A model generated the notes under the pieces. That model worked only from the letters and a program-made list of their open reading frames with translations. It searched no databases and was not told the DNA's origin. The position numbers were made by a program, and so were the translations under genes. Shown piece by piece: positions 41,815 through 54,744 of a stretch of 64,000 nt of DNA (position 1 is the stretch's first letter; each line of letters opens with the position of its first letter). The DNA is from Homalodisca vitripennis (lineage: Eukaryota; Arthropoda; Insecta; Hemiptera; Cicadellidae), in contig NC_060207.1 of the NCBI RefSeq assembly GCF_021130785.1, positions 952,501-1,016,500 on the forward strand, given 5' to 3'.

Positions 41815-41902
41815 GTCTTCCGATCATATGTTAGTTTGCATATTTAAACGCATATGTGACAGATACGGCCAAATACAAAATAATTGAATCGGAAAAAGTA
41901 AG

Positions 41903-41973
41903 CGCTCTGTGGTGTAATGGTAGCACATTCACCCGGAAAGTGAGAGATCCGGGTTCGACTCCCGGCGGAGCAA
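41903..41973 (+). tRNA. tRNA-like sequence, anticodon position GGA
   Basis: It folds as a short-variable-loop tRNA: acceptor CGCTCTG/CGGAGCA (first pair C-A mismatched), T8, D-stem GTGT/GCAC with loop AATGGTA, anticodon stem TTCAC/GTGAG with loop CCGGAAA, T-arm CCGGG-TTCGACT-CCCGG, discriminator A. Internal A-box and B-box-like elements (GGTTCGACTCC) are good. The anticodon would be GGA (Ser), but a Ser tRNA needs a long variable arm, and position 33 is C instead of T. It is more likely a tRNA pseudogene or tRNA-derived repeat than a working tRNA-Ser. Confidence 0.6.
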
Positions 41974-42059
41974 GTACTTTTTGTGATTCAATGTTTATTG
42001 AAATTATATATTGTGTGTGTGTGTGTGGTGAATGTATTTCACATTCTACTATACTAACT

Positions 42060-43580
42060 TCATAGACATCATCAACCTCTTATTTTGACTTATACTCTTA
42101 TGCATCTATTATGCTACTTTCCGACGATTTAATTGACCTCATGAACAGCTTAGGTTAAGTATTTATTCTATTTTAACGTACATGATAAATTCCTAAAGGC
42201 GTATATAAGATGCTAAATATTAACACTTGCATTGCGGCTGCGGTGAGCACATCTTACTAGTAAATATTTACAATGCATTATTTTGTGTTGAGCCAAATAT
42301 TATGAAAGCTTTTAAACACTATAAATATTTGAAGTTGTCATTAAACTATCTGTGTTGTTCTCAAGTTACAGCATAAATTAGAAACTACTAATGATATTTA
42401 AATACAGAACGAAATAACGTGCAACCATTTGAGCAGATATTTGTAATACCTCTAATGATTCGGCTTCTGTTATAATTGAATATATTTTGTATTGGTCAAA
42501 ATAGTTCTTTACAATGTATTGAAGTATAACTCCTTCCATATTTGAATGACATGTTCGTTACATCACATCCGCTTACAATAAAACTGTGTAACTCTCCGAT
42601 ACTGAAAATTGTATCCATTGTTCCTTAAAACAGTGTATTGCAATAATTTTGGGCAAAGTGAACTATAATTAACGATATAATAAAACTCAATTAGCTTAGG
42701 AATGTTTAAAATACCACCTGAAAGGTATTAGCTTATGATGCTAATGTGACACCATGACAAAACAAGCGGGTATTTCGATTACAAATAGCACGGGTCCTAT
42801 ATTTTAATAACTCGCCAAAGCACGTACGATACTCTCTAGTTTCCAAAGAAGTAATTTAATATATAATTATTAAGTTTTTAAGCTTAAAGGTATGTTTTCA
42901 CTATATTTCATTCTTTACTATTAAAATATAAATATTACCTTTTCATTTACAGGCTGTTCAGAAAATGATGTTACAAATTTATGTAGCTACTCATTATTAC
43001 TCATTGCTACTCATGGTTTTAAACAATGTGTTCTGTAAACATAGGACAAGAAATGTGTCATTTAGTTTCTAGCAACCATGTTGTATCTGTATTAAAATAT
43101 ATCCCTAAAACTATTAAAGCTACAGATACCAAGCTTATTATGTTAGGTCTATATATGTTAGGTCTATACAATTACATTGTTTAAAAAATCAATACTTTCA
43201 TTTGGAAACAACCAACTTTTACTTTTTTAAGAAATAGCATACAGTCAGTATTTTATTTCAAAAGGCAATTGATTGATGTATTTAGGTTCAACATAATGAA
43301 AAGGTCGCCTAAGATGTGTTAACTTTAGAGGTTTGAAAGGTATTACGACTTGTCAGCCTAGTATTATAAACCAGTTTGTTTGTTTCCGTATTGCCACTTC
43401 TTGTATAGAATATTCTTAATACTTTGAAAATGAAAAGATTTTGAATTGGCAAAATACTTAATTTTCTAAACGATAGAAGAAACTTTGTCTTCTATTTTGT
43501 CGCAGGACAAACCTAATATAACGTTTCAGTGTAACTCGTAATCTATCAATACTGTATTTAAACGTCCCCTTCAACAATGA
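42060..43580. other. AT-rich intergenic DNA
   Basis: No gene, RNA or repeat recognised. Confidence 0.5.
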
Positions 43581-43589
43581 ATAGAATAT

Positions 43590-44240
43590 TGTAATCTTGG
43601 ATGTATCAATTCATAATATAACGACTTGTTGTAGAAATTTGTAATTTGTTGCCAAGAACTGTGGTGTTTTTTCCCAATGTCAACTTGTCATCTACAGTAA
43701 TACCGAGATATTAATTAGTACTGATTTAATTTTTGTAGATTATAAAACATCTATATTTTCCTTCATGGCAACTCAAGGTGTGAAGTTTAAACTCTTCCTC
43801 AAATTTGAAACCTCTGCAATCAAAGTCATATATTTGGTTTTATGTGTGTTAATCTTTATTCTGTTCTCATGACACCAGATTTTTCAGTATGCTCACAGTT
43901 GATCAATATATTTTTCAGAATAAAACAGAGCTATATCGTCGGCAAAAGCACTTGGGATACCATAAAATCCTTTTTGTAGTAAGTCATTAATAAACAATAG
44001 TGTCACAGAAATAACCAAACCCTGTGGTACTCCTGCTGTGACAAAAAAAGGCAAACTTAAAAAACATGATTTATCTTTACTCGCTATTACCAATTAAAAT
44101 ACTTATAACCTGTTAAGAGTTGTTTCTCTGACACCAATTGTTTTCAATTTACATCAAAGAATTTTATGATTCGCTAAATATGAAAAGCTTTCTGGTCAAA
44201 TCAAAAGTCTATAAACAAACCGGATGTGTTGTATCCGTTA
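43590..44240 (-). pseudogene. Decayed LINE reverse transcriptase fragment
   Basis: The minus strand reads a 66-residue open piece (43893-44093) with AGVPQG, LLFINDLL and FADDIALF, the RT motifs around the catalytic FADD. Out-of-frame scraps upstream suggest the preceding RT segment, and a YLGI-V-DDKLT-like piece lies near 43690-43640. This is typical of Jockey/CR1-type LINEs and heavily decayed. Confidence 0.7.
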
Positions 44241-44249
44241 TTAAAATGA

Positions 44250-46200
44250 ATATATCATGCTTTAACTTTGAGTAAAATATATTTAGTAGATTTCACTTTC
44301 CAAAATCAAAATTGTTTTTCAATCATAAAATGTATTGAATCTAAATATTTAGAAGACGAATTTCCAAAATGTTTTTCAAGATGTTGAAAAACACTGACAA
44401 AAGGCTGATTGGACTTAGGTTATCGATTTTTAACTAAAATAGCTTTTTATAAATTAGCACAACTGCACTATGCTTCAATTTTTATGAAAAGACAACGTTT
44501 GAAAAACTTAAATAAAAATTATAAGACACAATAGAAGCAATTTTTTGATATAATTTTGTTCACTAAAAAACATTTAAGCTGTCAAAACCAGACGATTTTT
44601 CACTTTGACATTTTTCAATTTGCTTAGATTGAAACTTATTTTCATTGATTTTAAGATTTAGTCCATTACAGAATGCGTAAAATAGTTCTTGAAATGTAAA
44701 TCGTAAGGTTTTTTCTTACATATTCTATAAAGTTTCTATTTTTATTGAATGCTCTCAAAAGCCTTTGGTTTATTTAGGGACTAACTGAAACAGCTTTACT
44801 TAGTTTATTACTTTTGTTAATATGAATTTTACAGGTATTGTAGGTATTTAACAACATTTCACGAAAAAAAAATTCACATTATTTTTGCACTACAAATACT
44901 CGTATGTCCAATCAATATCTTTTAGATTGTCTTTTGATTTATCATATATTTTTATAGATTATATAGGCGTAGATTTTAATTAGAAGTTTTTTTAGTAAAA
45001 ACAATGATTTGTTTGTTAAATTTCTGAGGATCTGGGCTTTGATATTATTCGTAACTGCCAAAGGGGCACATAACAGTATATCCGACGTAAAATATGGAGC
45101 AAAAATCTAATACATCAAGTTATATTAGTATAAAATTCAAAAATATAGAAATCAACGATGTGCATTGAGGTGTGTATAAAACCGTTCAGAAAATAATACA
45201 GAACAAGAAAAAATAAAATCTTCTGAAATTTGGATTTAGACCCTCCTTAAAGTCTTCGTGCTCCCTTTCTTAATAACGGATTTCGTTGAGAAACGTACAG
45301 ATGGATCTGTAATAATAATTGGAGAAATTGTCAGTATCTTCTAATAATCTACGTATGTTAATAGCTGATACCTCTCAACTTACAATAATGTTTGTTTCTT
45401 TTGGCTAGTGCAAGTTTACATTTAACGTGGCCTTGCTTGCTAATGCGTTGACGGGTTTCCTTTAATAAAGTACCGTTATGAAATTACAAAAGTAGGTTCG
45501 ATCTTGTAAATATTATTTCTTTAATCAGTTTTCGTTATTAGAATTTATAAACTTTCAACAAACGACATTTTGTTAATAATGAAACAATTATTTCTTTGAT
45601 TTCTCTGATAATTTGTAATACTTTATGTGCAAAGTAGGTATCAGTAGCTTTACTAGTTGTAGAGAAATTATTATTTCATAAAAATTACAAAAAGGTCACT
45701 AGCGGCTATACAACGCTTTTTGTGATCTAAACATACAAGAGTTTTGTTGGATATTACAAGTAATATCAGACGCAATATGTTTTTAATCCGTTTTGTGAAG
45801 ACTATGTATATATTATAAAACATTTTGTTACCAAACTGTATGTCAAAATACACCTCCGTAAGAACAAGAAACATTATAAAACTATGTTCTACACGATATA
45901 TTGTATGAGATACCACGGAACTTAAGCTTGTTTGTGACACCTCGACAGGAAAATACCGATAACAAGGTTTGAAACCCCGTCAAAATGTAAAGCTGCGAGC
46001 GTAGATAGCGCTACGTGTCAGCAGTCAGCAGTAATCCAAGCCAGGAGAAGCGCTGTCTTCACTTCTTGGATAGAAGCCTGTTTACCTGTCACCATGTAGC
46101 GTTTACTTTCAAGCAACATACCTTCAACATAAACTTTCCATCGCTCTTTGCCAAAGAAATGTGCGGCCAAGCCTTTTTAAGTCTTATTCTGTCCGTTCTC
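44250..46200. other. AT-rich intergenic DNA
   Basis: No gene recognised. The short open frames at 45671-45940 and 46015-46242 have no domain I know. Confidence 0.5.
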
Positions 46201-46212
46201 ATAGGCCACTGG

Positions 46213-47362
46213 CCTGTGCAAGGGTCTTACCATATGGAATGAAGAGGGACGACACAGTATAACATTCACAGATTTGAATCTGCACCAAATCTACTAATCT
46301 CCAAAGTCTGTGCAAGGATCTTACCATGTGGAATAAGGAGGGTCGACACAGTACAACATACACAGATTGGAATCTGCACCACATCTACTAATCTCCAAAG
46401 GTCTGTGCAAGGATCTTACCATATGGAATAAGGAGGGTCGACACACAGTACAACATACACAGATTGGAATCTGCACCACATCTACTAATCTCCAAGGTCT
46501 GTGCAAGGATCTTACCATATGGAATAAGGAGGGTCGACACAGTACAACATACACAGATTGGAATCTGCACCACATCTACTAATCTCCAAAGTCTGTGCAA
46601 GGATCTTACCATATGGAATAAGGAGGGTCGACACAGTACAACATACACAGATTGGAATCTGCACCACATCTACTAATCTCCAAGGTCTGTGCAAGGATCT
46701 TACCATATGGAATAAGGAGGGTCGACACAGTACAACATACACAGATTGGAATCTGCACCACATCTACTAATCTCCAAGGTCTGTGCAAGGATCTTACCAT
46801 ATGGAATAAGGAGGGTCGACACAGTACAACATACACAGATTGGAATCTGCACCACATCTACTAATCTCCAAAGTCTGTGCAAGGATCTTACCATATGGAA
46901 TAAGGAGGGTCGACACAGTACAACATACACAGATTTGGAATCTGCGCCACATCTACTAATCTCCAAAGCCTGTGCAAGGATCTTACCATATGGAATAAGG
47001 AGGGTCGACACAGTGCAACATACACAGATTGTAATCTGCACTAAATCTACTCATCTCCAAGGTCTGTGCAAGGATCTTACCATACGGAATAAGGAGGGTC
47101 GACACAGTGCAACATACACAGATTGTAATCTGCACTAAATCTACTAATCTCCAAGGTCTGTGCAAGGATCTTACCATACGGAATAAGGAGGGTCGACACA
47201 GTACAACATTCACAGATTGGAATCTGCACTAAATCTACTAATCTCCAAGGTCTGTGCAAGGATCTTACCATACGGAATAAGGAGGGTCGACACAGTACAA
47301 CATTCACAGATTCGATTCTGCACTACATCTACTCATCTGCAAGGTCTGTGCAAGGATCTTAC
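46213..47362. repeat. 94-bp tandem repeat array (about 12 units)
   Basis: Units of 94 bp with CTGTGCAAGGATCTTACC, GGAGGGTCGACACAGT and the palindrome CAGATTGGAATCTG. Copies are highly similar; the outer ones diverge. The overlapping open frames on both strands are artefacts of the repeat. The array ends exactly where a LINE ORF1-like sequence begins. Confidence 0.95.
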
Positions 47363-47369
47363 AAGAATG

Positions 47370-48096
47370 ATATGAAGTGTGTAAGAGTGTATGGCGTTGT
47401 GTTTCATGCCGATTGCATAAAGGACGATCTTGAGGCGAAGAGAACGAGGTCGACGAGGGACTACAAGTGTAAGGACTGTAGAGGTGACTATTTCCAGAAC
47501 ATTACTAAGGATTTCATATTCACGTAATGGATGGTTTTAAAAAGGACGTTTACTGGATTAATTTCTTCGAGTTTGAGATGAGTGACCTATCAGGCTCTGT
47601 TCAGTTTGTGTCGGATAAAATCGATGCATCCAAAAAAATTAATGAGCAGATTACTTTGCAGTTTGCTGAATTAAAGAAGAAAACGACCTTTTAAAACAAA
47701 AAATGACTCTCTCACAAAAGAAGTTCTGGCCAGAGGGATAGGATACGTAACCTTGAACAGTAGACCTGTGTGAACAATGTTGAAGTCAGCGGTCTGTCAA
47801 CTACAAGACATGAGAGCGTCAAAGACCTGGCGAAGGACGTGGGTGCGGCTATAGGAGTGCAGGTGCAGGACACCGATGTCGCCATCGCGCACCGGGTGCC
47901 GTTCTATGGACTCAACAGGGACCCGGCGCTGATCATCCAGTTCATGGACAGGGAGAAGAAGGCTGAGTTGCTCAACGCATACCGGAAGAAGAGGTCACTT
48001 GTTGCTCGGGAGGTAAATCAGCGGTTTCCGGCACAGCGAGTGTACATCAGCGACCACTATTGTCACCGGAAAACAAGAAGTTTCTGGCAAGTGTGA
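47370..48096 (+). pseudogene. LINE ORF1 remnant (PHD-like finger and FP/ORF1p-like domain)
   Basis: Near 47375-47490 the DNA reads half of a PHD-type finger (VVFHADC...YKCKDC), then a broken linker. It then becomes open at 47770-48096 with NNVEVSGLS, a DTDVAIAHRVP block and PALIIQF...REKKAELLNAYRKKR, the ORF1p domain of Jockey/CR1-like LINEs (related to baculovirus FP proteins). Broken by stops between the two parts. Confidence 0.7.
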
Positions 48097-48123
48097 AGAA
48101 GGGCAGGGGGATCGGATATACGT

Positions 48124-48850
48124 TTGCCTGGAGTCATGATAGCAAGTTCTTTGCCAGAAAAGCTGAGGGACACCCTGACATGTGTAATTTGTTTTGTATC
48201 TAATGCCTTAAAAGTAACAAATTTAAGTTTTAGTATGGTAACTGCCGATTCTTTAGTTTTAAAACTAAATTACAATAAAATGTGTTTTAATCTTACTTGT
48301 CTATATATATTACAAAGGTACGAAAAAAGAGCTTTATTGAAGAGTTTACTAATTTGTTTTCTAATTTATCTAGTAATTGTATACTGATAGTTGATATAAA
48401 CCTCGACTTATTGGACAATAGTAAAATTACTCTGAATTATATAATAATTCTAAGTGGTTTAGGTTTCACACGATTTATTGACTTGCCTACGCATACTAAA
48501 ACATGTTTGGACCACATATTTGTAAGACACCGTAATTTATCACTCTTTGAGTCGGCCGTTTTTGACACTGATTTGACTGACCATTGTTTTCTTGGATTCA
48601 AAATAAATATTAATGAGATCGTTCATACAGGAATTAAAGTAGGAGCTAAAACTACTAAAGTGCACTTTGATTTTGAGTTTGTAAAGCAAAAGTTAATTAA
48701 TTTAACATAACATTAATTAATATTAATTTCAACGACCTATAATTATTAATGATGCCAATGAGTTTTTTAATAGTTTTCATGATAAGGTATCTGAATTAGT
48801 GTTTGGTACACGTACAAAAGGTCTGAGAAGTCTATTTTGTTACAATATTA
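48124..48850 (+). pseudogene. LINE endonuclease remnant
   Basis: In the 48297-48710 frame: FIEEFTNLFSNLSSNCILIVDINLDLLD, then GFTRFIDLPTHTKTCLDHIF and a LTDHCFLGF end. This is the APE endonuclease pattern with the active-site Asp/Asn block and the SDH-like DH. The RT part is missing downstream, so the copy is truncated at its 3' side. Confidence 0.7.
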
Positions 48851-49580
48851 TATATCTATTGTCATTGTAGTAATATTCGTTCTTAGAGCATATAATATAC
48901 ACAATATAAGTTCTAAGGCATTTGTGGTCTTGATGGTGAGGTTTTATAAAAGGTCAAACATAACTAAAATTTGTTTTATAACGGTCTTTAAATGTGTAAA
49001 ACTTATTATAGTAACATTGTATTTGATATCTGAACTACACCAATGACCAAGGACTGCATACTTTATATCTGCCAACATGTTGTAATAAAATTGTTTTAAT
49101 AAACATTCTTATTTATTATTTGTATAACCTCTGTGATTACGGAGACGGTTCTATTAGGAAATTTTGCTTATACACTCATTATATCTTTTCAATAATAATC
49201 GCAAACTAATTTAAATGGTTCTTAAATTAATTAACATTTGACTAATTTGAAACTTTATAATGTTTTAAAAGAACAATTGATTAAAAAAAACATTTACTAT
49301 ATGCTGGTTAATTTACGGTTGAATTATATAATGACAAGATGTTTTTGAATTTCATGATATAAATGTTTTTAAATTTGGATTTTAAACATTAAAACAGTAA
49401 TTTAATTACCTTTGTTCAAAGATTAAATACATATTCTTTAATTAGATAGTAGGCCTAAGATCTTTAGAAAGAAGTCGTCTTTATCTCACTTAACGTTTGG
49501 TTATCAATATGTGTGCTTGACTTGATATTTACTTCGCACTAATAAAACATCGCCGCTTTTATGTGTTGGAGTGTCCAGTG
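48851..49580. other. AT-rich intergenic DNA
   Basis: Nothing recognised. Confidence 0.5.
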
Positions 49581-49587
49581 TGACAGT

Positions 49588-49640
49588 AGGCCGGACATAT
49601 AAACAGAAGGGCGTGGTGTCACTGGACCTGGGCTAGACCG
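49588..49640. repeat. Isolated relic of the 143-bp satellite
   Basis: AGGCCGGACATATAAACAG then AAGGGCGTGGTGTC and ACTGGACCTGGGCTAGA reproduce the core of the satellite unit in order, with the middle shortened, about 48 kb from the array. Confidence 0.75.
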
Positions 49641-51050
49641 GGTATTAGCCCTGTCATCTTATAGCTTGATAAAGCTGACTTAAATGCATTTATATGTACT
49701 TTATCGCGTAACTACCTTCAAAATATACTTTGTGTTTTCCAAAGGGATGTATTACAAGATAAATTAACTTTATAGTTCGTATTTTATTGAAAAGGACTAA
49801 GCTATTGACCAGAAATTGTTCAAGTATAATAAGCGAAGCCTCATACCTAACACGAGGTGTGCCATAAATTGTTAGTTAAATTTGATTATGAGTTTTGATT
49901 ATTATTATTATTGTTTATAAGGAATGCCATAAAATGCCCTTGTATTTTCCCTTTTTGTATTGTTTAGATTAGATTATTTTATAATTTCGTCTTGTTTAAA
50001 TGAAGATTAGTTTTTAAACCTAAATAGGTGTTTACTTATGTACGTTTTGAAAGTTTCATATCTGTTGTTACAATATTTATCTACATTTATTCTAAAGAAC
50101 AATCCTATTCATTGTCAAGATCCTATATCATTAGTTACAATTATTAAAATAAGAATAAGCATTGTTCTATGACACTCAAACATATCGTATACGAGTACTA
50201 ATGACTTTATAGAAACGCACCGTGCCTAATTCCTCGATAGAAGAAAAGTATAAGCCACGTCCTGATTTGATTAATCAATGCGAGACGTCCCCACAACACT
50301 TACTACTTGAATCTAACGAGTAATAAAAAAAAATTATATGAAGATGTATACAATCGTTTCATATTTAGATAACTTTCTTATATTCTGGAATACTTAGGAT
50401 ATGTAACATTGTTTAACACACCTTTAAAAATTTCTGTTTAGCTTGGAAAAGTATATTTCAATGTTTATAAAAAGCATTAGTTAAATCTAATTTTTAGATT
50501 TGATTAGTGCGGGTAGCTTATATATAATGCCTACCAGTACCAAAAGTTTTGTGTGTTCCGAAAACACAAAGGGCACCTTGTGATCTGTCATTTATCTTCT
50601 TCTGCTGAAAATATTGTTTCATACAACTTACAACCTTTCCACCTTAAGCAAGCCATATCAGATGACAAGTACCGGTTTTTCATGACCACTAGCTCATGTA
50701 AATTTATTTCATTACTCATAGTAATGGGATAAACTCCTTTTGGAAAGGTTGACATTCTCGAAGGTCATTACATGATTTATTCATAAGAGTAAGGATGTTG
50801 AATCTAAACACAACAGAAACAGTAAAATATTATATATTCCCCTTGAAAGTGTGTCTAACACATATTTTATTATTAAAAGAACGAAACATTAGCCTGTGAT
50901 TGAAAAAAAAATTACATCAATAACATTTTTTACGTATAATATTATGTAAAGCACGGATATACGCATATTGTCTAAGACACCACAGTCTTAACACTGGAAC
51001 GTTAATATCTTTCCTCTTATTTTCTCAGATCAAGGAATGGGAACAGATGT
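49641..51050. other. AT-rich intergenic DNA
   Basis: Nothing recognised. Confidence 0.5.
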
Positions 51051-51052
51051 AG

Positions 51053-51540
51053 CATCTCTCCTGGGGCCTTCCCTTCTCACATATCTAGTGTTGGCAGAGG
51101 CTGAGGAAAGGGTTACAGGTGAAATGGAGAGGGTGTTGTCCCTGGTAACATCTCTCCTGGGGTCTTCCCTTCTCACATATCTAGTGTTGGCAGAGGCTGA
51201 GGAAAGTGTCTACCGGTGAGATGGAGAGGGTGTTGTCCCTGGTAGCATCTCTCCTGGGGTCTTCCCTTCTCACAATTCTAGTGTTGGCAGAGGCTGAGGA
51301 AAGTGTCTACCGGTGAGATGGAGAGGGTGTTGTCTCTGGTAACATCTCTCCTGGGGTCTTCCCTTCTCACATATCTAGTGTTGGCAGAGGCTGAGGAAAG
51401 TGTCTACCGGTGAGATGGAGTGGGTTTTTTCCCTGGTAACATCTCTCCTGGGGTCTTCCCTTCTTACATATCTAGTGTTGGCAGAGGCTGAGGAAAGTGT
51501 CTACCGGTGAGATGGAGAGGGTGTTGTTCCTGGTAGTATC
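51053..51540. repeat. 97-bp minisatellite (5 units)
   Basis: CATCTCTCCTGGGG recurs at 51053, 51149, 51246, 51343 and 51440. Units share TCTAGTGTTGGCAGAGGCTG and GTGAGATGGAGAGGGTGTTG. It is more GC-rich than the surroundings. Confidence 0.93.
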
Positions 51541-51544
51541 CAGT

Positions 51545-54074
51545 GACGGTGTCTCGGCTACTATAGTCTGCCTTGTCTTTGGGTGACTCCAACATTTTTC
51601 GAATCAGGTTCAGTCTCAGGGTAGAATACATGGCATATGCACTCATTTACAACAAAAATATGAACTAATTTGAAAAATAATTTTTGAACCACTTTTTCAT
51701 CTACAATGTAGTTGATGTAATTGAAAGAAATTATCATGGGACGATTGAAGACTCCCTTGTCCTTATCATTATCTATGGTAGACTTTGTTATTTGAAAGAG
51801 TCATTCCTTGGTCAGTTTGGTTATAGGATTATTTTAAATGAAAATAAATTTAAGTGGTTTAATTTAATTTGTTAGACACGTTAAAAGTAATTAGGTATAT
51901 TAAGGTATCTGTTTAGTAACTAAACATGAACTCACATTAGAATTAGCAACGTCACAGTAAGAATTAAGCTATAGACAAGAGAAACTACAACATAAAGGGT
52001 ACGCAACTCAGGCCCTCGATATGTCAGAGATACGAAGGATGCAGGAGGCTGAAAATAATATGCCATTTTCTTGCACAAAGATTTATATAACTCCTGATAC
52101 ATTAATTATTTTTTTATATTTTGCAATATAAATAAACTTGTAAACTTAAATTGTTTTATTGGTATGAGAACCGTATAAGATTAATATAAGAATTTTAATG
52201 CACGATATTCTATAACGGGATACTTGATATAACGGATTTTATAATATACCTAATAGATTCTGTGTAGGAAAGTATGGGTTTCAATGAAAATAAACCTTTT
52301 GCCTATTCATAAACTATGCTTAATTCATGTGTGCGTATGTTTAGAAGTACAAAACTAAGTCATTAATGCTTTTTGATAGGGTTTCGTAAATGTATTGCCA
52401 ATGCAGCTCCTAAAGAGACATGATATTGATTAATTGGTTACAAAGCTTTACAAAATCACAACAAGCTTTACAAGATTTCTAAATACATATAAACACATTG
52501 ATTTTGTTCATAAGAAGGTAGGAGTACATTTTACTATATTTCACGTAACAGGTTTCGCTGAGGGCTTGCAAACTTTCAAACTTATAGCTGATTCCATTCT
52601 TGAGATGGACCGGTATATAAAAAAGAAAAGAAATGTTACATAGCTTAATTCCGTGAAAGGATATGCATTAACGCAGAAACAAAGTTTCACGCAAAATTCA
52701 AATTAAACAAATTCTTCTCAAAATATCTTACTCCATGATACAGTCCCAATAAGTTTGATAGCAGTCTTGAATAATACAAGTTTCTGTAAGCAAAGGAAGG
52801 CAATTCAATGTAAGAGTGTTTTGAAATTGAATCTTGCCACTGACTTTGAAAATTAGCTTTCTTCTCTAATGTTTTACTCAATAAATAAAAATATCACACG
52901 TCAAAATATGCTTATAGTCAGTTTTCTTACAAACATATCTATTGTGTTACGTTTAGTTGCCATCGTGGTTAAAAATAAGACCAATGTAACATATTTTCTA
53001 ACACTCAGTCAAACCCCATGGAGCGCGTGCATCCATTATCATCGAAATTAGTGTTACTAATATCTAAAAAAGCCATCGTCTAAATTTTAAAAACCTACAT
53101 TCAGCTCGTTTTTGAGATTTTGTTCTGATAGACAGGTTTTTTCAGCCCCACAAATGATAGGCTTTTCTACAGGTCGGACAAATATAAAATTTAGTTATTT
53201 TTATATATAGTGCAGCTACAATGATAATAAGGTATTTACGTAAGTCTGGCCGTGTTACCTAATTATTAAGTAAATGTCATCGTAATTATTTATATTTTAT
53301 TATTTGGGTTAAGTGATAGTTACTAATAGAAAATGTTGTTTCTCTTATCATTTAAAATTACACCGACACCAATATACATTCGGATGTACGTCTCCTGGGC
53401 ATAGTTATATTGTCAATATATACAAACGTTTCGAAAACAGTTTTATTCATTCTTATGCGTTTTTCCTCATAATAGTTATTTATTGGATGTAGTTATGTAT
53501 TCCACAAACAACATTTCATATAAATTCCCTGAACGTTTAGGAGCCCACTGTACGTGGAAGCACGTAATCTAACTGACAGACCGCTTCAAGCCTGTCTCAT
53601 TCCGTTAGGTTTTCTCTAGTCTCCTCTTTCATATTCCTTTTTTATATGTAAGTGCATCATGTTTTAGGCATGTGTGTGTTATTGTTTTGTTACAGAAGTA
53701 TGTAATATTAAAGTTACAATTTTTTTTATTAGAGAAATTATCTGTAATAAGAAGATCCAAATGTAGAAATAACTATTAGTTTAATATAATTTAAAGGAAA
53801 TATGTCATACCTTACTCTATGTATAATATTATCATATAATACCTAAAATAGTAAATTATGATGTAATGATATGAAAATATGAAATATACATTATAATGTT
53901 GAAGAGGTGTTTGTGCAAGTAGAGCAAATGTTAAACCGTTATGAAATGTATAATTAAGTTTAATTCTTTTTGAACATAGACAAAACAAAGTTATATTTCT
54001 TCCAGGAAATAGAATAATTTCGTATAAGATAATTTCAAACAAAGAAAAATATTTTCTTATTCCAATTCCTTATA

Positions 54075-54078
<4 letters not shown>
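51545..54078. other. AT-rich intergenic DNA
   Basis: No gene, RNA or repeat recognised. Confidence 0.5.

Positions 54079-54133
<55 letters not shown>
54079..54133. repeat. (TA)n microsatellite
   Basis: About 55 bp of alternating TA shortly before the hAT element. Confidence 0.95.
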
Positions 54134-54135
<2 letters not shown>

Positions 54136-54149
54136 AATGTAAAGTAATA

Positions 54150-54157
54150 CTAATTAG
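54150..54157. repeat. hAT target-site duplication, left (CTAATTAG)
   Basis: 8 bp, palindromic, identical to 58453-58460. Confidence 0.9.
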
Positions 54158-54744
54158 CAGGGCCAGATTAACCAGTAGGCTAAGTAGGCTGCAGCCTAGG
54201 GCGCGAGACCGGTGACGATTTTAGGGGGGCGCTTCGGAGTTCAAGATGAAGTGCTTTTTATATGTAGTAAATAAAATGGTATGGTCTAAAACTTCACTAT
54301 ACATTTTTGTACATTATTTACACATCCACCTAGACCTTAGATTTACTCCATTTACTTAAAAATAACTATTAAGTAGAAAAAGAAATTAATTAATAGCGAT
54401 TAGTGACAACGCATAGTAATTATCGTAACGGTAGGGAAACTAAAAGGGAAATTTTGCTTCGCGCGAGGGGCGCCGCCGGCCGCCGCCCTTCGCCGTTTGC
54501 AACACTGACGCTCTCTGACAGATAGAGACAGAGTGTAGCTGCAGCTGCAGTCAGTCGTCTCCTCGTCTGCACTGTTTGTTTTAGGCCTATGGCCTATGAA
54601 TTATTTGGACTTTCGTTGTGATTAATTGGTGTCATTGCTCGTTATTATAAACACTGACATTTATTCGTAAGTCGAGTAGAGTGTTTGATACTGAAATATT
54701 AGAAGAAGCAGTGGTTTGCTTGTTTTACATATGTAGGCTACATT

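Noticed and set aside
46199..47307. Many 60-130 codon open frames on both strands with near-identical proteins
   Set aside because: They are by-products of the 94-bp tandem repeat, appearing every 94 bp on both strands.
47770..48096. Possible host gene (open 108 codons, GC-rich)
   Set aside because: The protein pattern is a LINE ORF1 domain and it is followed by LINE endonuclease remnants.
51037..51219. 60-codon open frame with LLGSSLLTYLVLAEAEE repeats
   Set aside because: It spans only two units of the 97-bp minisatellite; later units have stops.
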